This document shows positions 56,119-64,000 of a stretch of 64,000 bases of DNA, in pieces (the stretch's first letter is position 1; every line of letters starts with the position of its first letter). The DNA lies in contig JAZBRS010000013.1 of assembly GCA_037176725.1 (NCBI GenBank), forward strand, positions 12,093,001-12,157,000, read 5' to 3'. The notes under the pieces were generated by a model. It worked only from the letters and a program-made list of their open reading frames with translations. It was not told the DNA's origin and made no database searches. The position numbers were made by a program, and so were the translations under genes. This DNA is from Posidonia oceanica. Taxonomy: Eukaryota; Streptophyta; Magnoliopsida; Alismatales; Posidoniaceae.

Positions 56119-59100
56119 ACTGCAGGCGTCCGAGCAGGCCTCGGACCTCTTTCTCTGTCCTAGGGGTGGCATGTCCACGATGGCTTTTGCCTTCATCGGG
56201 TCCACTTCAATCCCCCTCTGGCTAACAATGTGGCCTAGGAGCTTGCCAAAAGATACCCCAAATACACATTTGCTGGGGTTAAGGCGCAACTTGTACTTTC
56301 ACAAGCAGTCATAGAGCTTCCTTAAGCAGGCAAGGTGGTCCTTAGGCTCTTTGGTCTTGGCAATCATGTCGTCCACGTATACCTCAACTTCTTGATGCAT
56401 GAGGTCGTGGAAAAGTGCAGTCATGGCCCTCTGATAGGTTGCGCCAACTTTTTCAGCCCAAATGGCATAACCTGATAGCAGAAGACACCCCAAGGGGTGA
56501 TGAACGATGTTTTCTCCATATCCTCCTCTGCCATTCTAATTTGATTATAGCCAGAGAAACCGTCCATGAAGGAAAGCATCTTGTGTCTTACAGTGTTATC
56601 GACTAGGATGTCAATGTGCGGTAGTGGAAAATCATCCTTGGGACTTGCCTTGTTCAAGTCCCGGTAATCAATGCACATGCGGACTCGTCCATCCTTCTTA
56701 GGCACTGGGACGACATTTGCAAGCCACTCAGGGTAAAGGATGACCTTGAGGAAGTTAACACCGTGCTGCTTCATGATCTCCTCCTTGATCATAAGTAGCC
56801 ATTGCGGTCGCCATCGCCTTAGCTTTTGCTTTACTGGCCTTGCATCTAGGTCTAAGGGTAGGTTGTGCACAACTATCTCAATGTCGAGGCCCACCATATC
56901 TTTGTAGCTCCAGGCGAAGACATCCGCATACTCCTTCAAGAATGCGATGAATTCTGCTCTAGCTTGAGGCGACAGAAGGGTGCTGATGCGGACCTCTCTG
57001 ACTTCTTCTGCTGTGTCAATGCTGACAACCTCTGTCTCCTCTTCGACATGTAGGTTGGGCCCTTCTGGATCGTCGTCGTAGGGCCAGAACTCAGGCGATG
57101 GTTCATCATTCTCATCTTCGCCTGCATCATCCTCCTCTCCATATGCAATAAGTTCCGAGAGGATCTCCTTCTCAAAGGTGGGGTTTGAGATATCGAAGGA
57201 GTGCAAGTGTTCCGCTGCTTGGCCCTAGTGACGCTTCAGGATGGTCACGCATACCCGAGTGTTTTTATACCCTCGGTGCGCGACCTTTGTCCTGGCAAGC
57301 TCCTCAGCCGGTTCTGCCCGCTCTGACTCTGCTGATTCTGTTAATTCTGCTGTTGCTGACTGTACTGGGGCTAACTGTGCTACTATCGGCTGTGTGGGGG
57401 CTGCGTCTGCTACTGCTTGCTGCTGTGCCATTGGTGCCTGCTGCGCTATTGCCTGTGCATGTTGTGCTGCTACCGATACATGTTGTACTGCCGCCGGTGC
57501 ATGTTGCTCTGCTGCTACTAGTGCATGTTGCTCTAATACTACTGCATGTTGCTCTACATCTACTGCATGTTGCTCTACATCTACTGCATGGTGCTCTACA
57601 TCGACTGCATGTCGCTCTACCTCTACTGCATGTTGCTCTACTTCTACTGCATGATGCTCTACATCTACTGCATGTTGCTCTACCTCTACTGCTTGTTGCT
57701 CTACCTCTACTGCATGTTGCTCTACATCTACTGCATGTTGCTCTGCATGGGACTCTGTATGGTGCTCTGCATGGGACTCTGCATGGGACTCTGCATGGGG
57801 CTCTACATGTTGTACCACTACTACTTGCTGTGCTACTGGTGCTGCCTGTGGTGCTAATGCTGCGGGTATTTGCTGTGCTGTTGCGTCTACATGCTCTAGC
57901 GCGCTTGCCAAGGATACATCAGGCCAGCAGCTGATCAACGTACTACCGCCTGCTGCATTGTCCAAGTGTGGCATGCGCTGCACAAACCATCAAGACCCAC
58001 TCCCTGGCTACAGGGTGATTAGCTCATCTGGTCTGACGGGTGCCTCTAGTGCTAGATCTTCCTCTAGGACCATGATAGAGGGATCTGTGGCCACGACCTT
58101 CCCCTTCTTCTGTGCAGTCCAATGCTCTGCCACGTCCTGCGCCAACGACGCGAGCTACTCCTGGAATAACTGCTCCAAGTCTCCCATAGAGAAGTCAATC
58201 TGAGCATCAGTAGCTGTTCCTGCCTCCTCATCCGAGGGTGAGTCGACGTAGTAAGCGACTACCGGTCTTGCGGCCGACCTTGGCTCGACTGCTGGGCTTT
58301 CTGCTGCTTGGGGCATTTGCTTTGCTGCTGCTGGGTATGCTGCTAGGATCACTGCTGCTGCTGGCGGGGAGGCACTGCTGTTCTTCTGAGGGGCCAATGG
58401 CTGGGCCGCTATGCTTGGGGATGAAATGCCGGTGCCCGTGGGTGATAGTGGTGGTCTCCCGGTAGCAGCGACGAGAATCTTCCGCATAGCAAGATCTGCT
58501 GAGGCTGACAGTGGTGTGCCTAACTGAGCCGCTTGGCTTGCTTTTGGCGCTGTCAATGATGCTGACTGAGTCACGCTGTCGCTTGATCCGACTGACTGTG
58601 CCACCTGAGAAAGTGATTTCCAAGCTGGTGCGGCTGCGGCCACAGGCTGACTGTTGGATAACGTCGGAGGGCGTGCTTTTGACTCTAGCGCTGCAGCTGC
58701 AATTGTCAGCAACTTTGGTGATGCTGCAAGAAGAGGGGAAACTGTCAGCCCCACCCCGGGATTTACCAATTCTGCTGCTTCATTAGTGAGTGCCAGGCAA
58801 ACTGACTGGGACGCAGTCGCGCTGAGCTGGTCCTTGCTGCTGGTTGGGGCTGCCTCAACTATACCAGACTCCTCCTCATCGGAGTAGTAGTCCTCGATGC
58901 AGACCCATTCTTCTTCTGGTAGTTGGGAATTTAGGCATAACGCCTGCTGTGCTGAGGCTTCAGTGCTACTTGAGTCCAGGATACCTACACTGGTGAAGTT
59001 AGTGAGGTCCTGCGGGATGGCCATCCTCTGATCCTTGGGCAGCATGCATCTGTCTTTACTGGACTGCAGATCATATCAGAGACCTTCAGACTCTCTTCGT

Positions 59101-60629
59101 TCTACTGCTCTAATTGGCTCAGCGATTCCCTGGCCATATCGCCCGAGCTGCGCTCCTTTGACATAGCCCCATCTGTGACAGACATTTTCGACCATCCGGA
59201 AGGGGTTGCTATGAACAGCCAAGGAGTTGACACGTTCAAGATCAGGTACAAAGCAAACCGGCTCACACCGATTAACTCGATACAAAGCAGCTGAAAGTTC
59301 AGGATCAAAAGGGATTGTATGCGAAGAGATGGGTGCAACCGCCTCGATCCGCTCCTTCTCGAAGTTTTCCGCCATTACAACGATAACATCGTCGCCGTGG
59401 CGAAACTTGATCATGCGGTGGAGGGTCGAGGGGATGACCTAATGCTTGTGAAGCCAAGGGCGCCCAAGCAGGAAATTAAAGTTAGGCTCCAAGTCCACAA
59501 TGTAGAATTCCACATCGAAAGTGACCGGGCCAATGATCAAAGGAATAATCAGAATCCCTAGAGCGTCATGGTGCATATTATCAAAAGCTGTCATTCCCTT
59601 TATCATCGGAGTGATATCCTCGGCTTTGAATTCGAGCCTAGTTGCAATGCGCAACGGACAGACATTAAGGCCTGACCCGTTATCAACCAGCGATAGGGGA
59701 ATGTGAAAGTTTTTGTATTGCACCGTGACAAACAAGGGTTGGTTATGATTAATCCTGGCCGGAGGCAGCTCATCGCTCGTGAAAGAGATGATCTGCGGCT
59801 CCGCGATAACGCCAACCATGCTCTCCAGGGCCGCGGGTTCTATGGCTTGGGACACACGGGCAGCTTGGAACACTCGGAGAAAAGCCTCATGGTGTTCAGA
59901 AGAGGAGTGGATAAGGTCCCAAATGGAAATATCAGCTTTAACCCTCCTAAGCTGGGAAGTGATGTCTGTTTTGTGGTGCGGCTTTCTGGTAGTAGGAGGG
60001 GGTGCTTTGGGAGTTGGTTCTTCCGGGCTAGGTGTAGGGGGTTGGCCTGATGCTGAAGGTGCTATGGGCTGGCTAACAGGTAGGGGTGCTGCTGGTTGGC
60101 TTGCTGGTGGAGGTGCAGCAGGCTGGCTTGCTGGTGGAGGTGCAGCGGGTGCTGGACAGCTGGGCCTTACCACTGGTGCTACGGACTGGTATACCCTCCC
60201 CGATCGTGTGACTTCTGCGCACGTTTCCGTGGCATAGTCGTAGGGCACGCGATGGGGGTCCCAAGTCAAGTTAATAACTGCTGGGGCCTGTGCTTCGAGC
60301 ACAAGAGGGGCTACCAGAGGGTTGGCTAGGTAATAGGGTGAGGGGTGCTGGTGCTGTTAGGTTGCTGGAGGCCCTGGCTGAGACCAAGCTAACAGGCTGA
60401 CTAGGGGCCTACCTAAATAGGAGGCTGGGGTCTGGGCCTGAGGTCTGGCTTGAAGGTATACAGGGGTAGGGGCCTGAGGATGCATGGTAGGGCGAGCGGC
60501 GGAGCGCCCCAGCCTGGCACGCGGTCGGATCATATGGACTCCCAACTTGGAGCCGGCAATGGCCGCACGATACAGAGCTAGAGGGAAGGGCTCCGAGACA
60601 TCATGAATGAGCTCGGAGGGGTCTACCAC
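56119..60629 (-). pseudogene. pol: Element B pol, upstream half: protease, linker, most of RT
   Basis: On the minus strand it starts near MVDPSELIHDVSEP (60629). The protease has LVDNGSGLNVCPL at about 59680, and the GRYGQGIAEP block is at about 59130. A long linker is followed by RT (RRWRPQWLLMIKEEIMKQ near 56810, KDDFPLPHIDILVDN, VMPFGLKKL, YVDDMIAK at about 56360) up to the solo LTR. Frames break at several places (about 60355, 59430, 59070, 58150, 57215, 56450, 56295). The linker holds a 21-bp tandem repeat (57540-57760) encoding QHAVDVE-like heptads, absent from element 1. Confidence 0.9.
57540..57765 (-). repeat. 21-bp coding tandem repeat in element B pol linker
   Basis: About ten copies of a 21-bp unit (plus strand CTCTACATCTACTGCATGTTG with variants) encode His-Ala-Val-(Asp/Glu)-Val-Glu-Gln/His heptads on the minus strand. 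The same linker in element 1 is Ala/Ser/Gln-rich without this repeat. Confidence 0.9.
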
Positions 60630-62860
60630 AGACGTAGCAGGCCTAGAGGGGGAGAGAGAATAGATTCCCGAGGTCCTCGGCCTTCCAGATTAGGATGCTC
60701 CGGGAGGGGCTGGTGGACAATGCTGGGATGAGGGGGTGCTAATGCTGATGCAGGGGCTAATGCTGATGGAGGAATAGAAGAAGGTGCCTCGTGCGTGTGG
60801 ATCGAGATCATTCCTGACTCGATCAGATTCTGGATGGCGTCCCGCAGAGTGAGGTAACTATTTGTCGAGTGCCCGGGGGCTCGATGAAAGTCGCAGAAAA
60901 GGTGCACCTTATGCCAATGCGGAAGTGGATTTGGCAAAGGGCGCGCCTCGGGAAACCTCAGAAATGTCGCAACCTTGGGGAGGATGGTAGTCAACGGCTC
61001 CACCAGTGGGGTGGATTGACGCCGTGGCCGCCTTGGCCCCTGGGGTTGCGCTTGCCGGACCGGTGCGGCAGGATACACCGGTTGGGCGGTGGTGGTGATA
61101 TGTGGTGTGAGAGGTGCTCTGGGTGCTGGTGCATAAACTACTTGATGCAGGGGAGGCCGAACCGCCAGCTGAACAGGCACGGGCAAGGGGTCGACGTAGG
61201 CAACAGCAGGCTTCGGTGAGTCCTTTTTCTTGGGCTGGCTGCTGGTAGTGCCACTACTGTTGCTGCTGGTGTTGCTGCTGGTGTTGTTGCTGTTGCTACT
61301 GGCAGTGGTCTGCATGGCAAATGCAGAGAGTGCTGAGAAGTTGCCACTCCGTAGCGAACTCTCCACGTGGGTGCCAGCCCAGAAAAGGTTGTGACAGGTT
61401 GAATGCTGAGCAGAGCCCTGACAGCAGGCTGCGCACCCCCGATCACAATCTCGAGGGACTCCTCATCAGAGGGTCCGTCTCGAACCTGCGAAGCGAGTGC
61501 ACGCCAGCTGCCGACATACTCCCCGAACGGCACACCGGGGTTCTGTTTTAATGCGACCAGGTCTGCGTGCTTATGGACCAGGTCCAGGTTGAAGGAATAT
61601 TGTCCCAGGAACGCCTGGCTGAGGTCGTTCCACCTCTTAATGTTGGCCATATCAAGTGAGGTGAACCACTTGAGCGCAGGGCCACTTAGACTTTTCTGGA
61701 ACAAGTGGATTAGCAACCTCTCGTCAGCCTGGAGCTGAGCGAGATCTCCGCAGTACGCCTTCAGATGTGCAATTGGGCAGCCTCTACAATTGTATTTTTC
61801 AAATACCAGGATGCGGAACTTCGGGGGGAGTACCGCCTCTGGGAAGTAAGAGAGATCCCAGAACTGGTAAGACTGGTGGTCTGTACCCTGCACTTGTCGA
61901 AGTGCTTTCTCTAGAATGGCGAACCTGTCGTCGTTAGATCCTGGAGCTGCTGCCAAAGGAGGTGGTACAGTAGGGGGCAGGGGCCACATACGCCGCATAA
62001 GATGCACCGAGGTGCACCTCTAGATCAACCATCACATCGCCTGGTGGAGCGACGAGATGGGCAGTGTATCCGTGTGGGTGTGCTGTGTGTGCAGGCATGT
62101 ATGCTGGGGTGGGCTATTGCTAATGCAGGGGGTATGTATAACTAGCATGCTGAGCGGTAAGTGATGCAGAGTGCTGGAGCGTCAGCTGCTGCACCGGCAC
62201 GGTGCCGGGCTACGGGCCAGAGGGATGCTGCGCTCTGATCAGTCCTACAGACTGACCACCAGGTGCCAGAGGAGGATGCTGTGCTTGGTGTTGTGCATAT
62301 GCAGGAGGTGGAAGCTGGGCCCCCATCACCTGAGCAGTGAGTAGCTGAGGCGGTGGTCTGGGTGGGGGAGCAGAGGGGAATGCCTGCGACGCGAGAGCAG
62401 GTCACAGCGGAGCCTCGGGAGCAGCAGGAACAAATGAAGGGCAAAAAGATAGAGCCATGCCCTGCAGTCTCCATCAGCTGCTGATACTGCATCTCAGGGG
62501 ACCCGTCATTAGGTATGCTGAGTTGCAGGATCGGCTAAGGACCAGAATCAAGCGGTTGGGACACAGATTGTCCAAGAGGCGGAGGTCCTAAGGCATAATT
62601 CGTCGTAGTAGGGTGAGTGCCAAAAGTGACATCACCTTGGGGAGGAGTCAGCGGTGTCTCCAGAGCGCGGGCGGTGGTTACCAAGACAGTCTCGGCAATC
62701 GGGTCCAGCGGAGCCTGCCACTGCCCCACAGAATAAGAGGGCGGCAGCTGTACCAGAGAAGGAGACGCACAAAGGGAGTCAATGCAGGAGCCGAAGGGAC
62801 CAAAAGAGGGGCCGCCTCCGGGACAACAGGGACCTGGGAGTCACCAACAAACTGGGCCAT
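60623..62860 (-). pseudogene. gag: Decayed gag of element B
   Basis: The start is placed at ATG 62860 (MAQFVGDS), homologous to MAQYVSEP in element 1. The Pro/Gln-rich N-terminal part is broken by several stops and shifts (62140-62680). The capsid-like domain is well preserved (GCPIAHLKAYCGDLAQLQAD, LSGPALKWFTSLD; about 61500-61800). A frameshift near 61385 moves the rest (ESSLRSGNFSALSAF, zinc-knuckle-like CDFHRAPGHSTNSY, in which the last Cys is lost) to another frame ending at 60623. The gag stop overlaps the pol start. Confidence 0.88.
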
Positions 62861-64000
62861 CACTGACCGAGAATGGGTGATCACAGGGCTACGAGCAGGG
62901 GCAATAGGGCAAATCCTAGGAGGAGCTATTATCGCAAAGGCAAAATAGCTCGGAAGGGGGGATGATCAGAAGTAGGGGTCGCAGCAGGGCGTCAGCAAAA
63001 GAAGGCACTCAAGCTCCAGCTAAGGAACTTGCTGACAGACCTCTGCGTGAAAGGCAAACAAAATCAAGGGATTAGAACCCGAAAGTAAAAGCAGATGTGT
63101 TAGTGTATGATATGAATGCAGATGTATGCTTTCTAGCATGCTCTCCCTCACCAATCTAGGGTGTCCTAGTAGGCAGTTTACTTCGGACGCTCAGGGGTGT
63201 ACGGGTCACCGACTTAGGCTAGAAAAAGCAAGTCCCACGTCTTAAACCCGGCCCAAAGCTCAAGTGGTGACGTAGTGGTGTGTAGGTGGCCTTGACCCTG
63301 CCAGAAGCATGGGTGGTACCCTTTACTAACACCGACGCGACCCCCTGACAAGGGGGGACAGACCGATCTACTTACGCCACGCCAAAGCACTGGGGGCAAG
63401 AGACCAGGACTATCCTTCTCAGACTGTAGGTGGACTTAGATGAGAAGAATGCATGCCCTATATGATGCTTTATGCAAATGCTTCGTGTTTTATCTTGCGT
63501 ATTTTATTAACTCATGGGGGTGCAGGTGTGTTTGCAGTCTCTAGTTGCTCCTTGAAGTTCTTTTTACTTGCCGTTTTTAATTAGCCATGGGGGAGGCAAT
63601 CAGTCTCTAATTGTCCTTAGGCTTAATGCAAAAGGGGAAGAAAATCACCCAGATAGGGCAAGCAGACAGCACACATCACAGCAAAAGGCATGGGCATGGC
63701 ATGTGTATGTGTGTGTGAGTATGATAGTGAAAGAAAAAACACATATCATAGCAAAAAGCAAGTATGCATAGCATGTGCAAGTGCAGTGGCATTGCATTGG
63801 TGTAAAAGGGAGCATTCATCATCCAAAAGGCATGCATGGTGTGCCAGGCAAGTATTTAGACATGTGATGCAAGCAAATGAAGCAGCGCAAGCAATCATGG
63901 CATAAAGCAGGTAAATAAACAAGCATGCAGGTAAGCAAGTAAAGCGGGCAGAAGCAAAAGGCGAGCAAAACACCAAAGCAAGAGGCGAGAAGGCCAAGGC
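62861..64000 (-). other. Leader region of element B (to window edge)
   Basis: No gene is supported. The block at about 63150-63440 is homologous to the element 1 leader (12470-12760). Beyond it the sequence is A/G-rich on the plus strand with GCATG words. The primer-binding site and 5' LTR were not found and should lie beyond 64000. Confidence 0.6.

Larger units (their letters stand above)
39748..63999 (-). mobile_element. Element B: decayed Tat-lineage retrotransposon, incomplete in window
   Basis: Read on the minus strand from the right edge, it has a leader, gag, pol (split by a solo LTR), a spacer, the extra ORF, a hairpin array, polypurine tract and 3' LTR. The order matches element 1. 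All reading frames are broken by stops and frameshifts, so it is much older than element 1. The 5' LTR is beyond the window. Confidence 0.88.

Noticed and set aside
57185..57934. 249-codon plus-strand frame rich in Leu/Val/His
   Set aside because: It is the antisense of the heptad-repeat linker of element B pol, with a periodic composition and no independent support.

Overview
The window is repeat-rich plant nuclear DNA and contains no recognisable host gene. Everything identifiable belongs to giant Ty3/gypsy LTR retrotransposons of the Tat (Ogre-like) lineage. The evidence for that lineage is very long LTRs, a primer-binding site of the TGGCGACTC type, gag, protease, RT/RNase H, a second RNase H before a DD35E integrase, and an extra ORF between integrase and the 3' LTR. 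CCCTAA-type telobox words fit a seed plant, probably an angiosperm; the species cannot be named from this sequence.

Layout. (1) Element D, minus strand: part of its 3' LTR (1-1522) and its 3' non-coding region (1523-5826, resuming 33866-34788). (2) Element 1, plus strand: a near-intact 28,039-bp element at 5827-33865. It has LTRs of 5892 and 5862 bp and 5-bp target duplications GAAGC on both sides, and it sits inside a 72-bp tandem hairpin array of D. (3) Element C, minus strand, inserted in D: its 3' LTR (34789-37255) and a 3' non-coding stub (37256-39742). (4) Element B, minus strand, inserted in C: 3' LTR 39748-43123, a hairpin array, a decayed extra ORF, decayed pol and gag, and a leader that runs off the right edge. 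(5) A 5431-bp solo LTR (50683-56113, plus orientation, target duplications GATGT) that splits the RT of B. The insertion order is therefore D first, then element 1 and C separately into D, then B into C, then the solo LTR into B.

How element 1 would work. The LTR drives a transcript with a very long untranslated region. Reverse transcription primes at 11720-11737. Gag (13050-15290) overlaps a long pol in another frame, and pol is now broken by one TAG (19861) between RNase H and the second RNase H. A 400-codon extra ORF (23266-24468) follows. About 3.5 kb of non-coding, hairpin-dense tandem repeats then lead to the polypurine tract.

The most unusual material is non-coding. All four elements with internal sequence carry arrays of short hairpins 3' of the extra ORF. 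Their loops are conserved while their stems change on both sides at once (GATAG/CTATC, GACAG/CTGTC, GGTAG/CTACC, GCAG/CTGC and others), which looks like maintained RNA structure. Element B's LTR has its own family of about 57-bp palindromic units with compensating arms. An inverted repeat also encloses the polypurine tract/LTR junction in all four elements.
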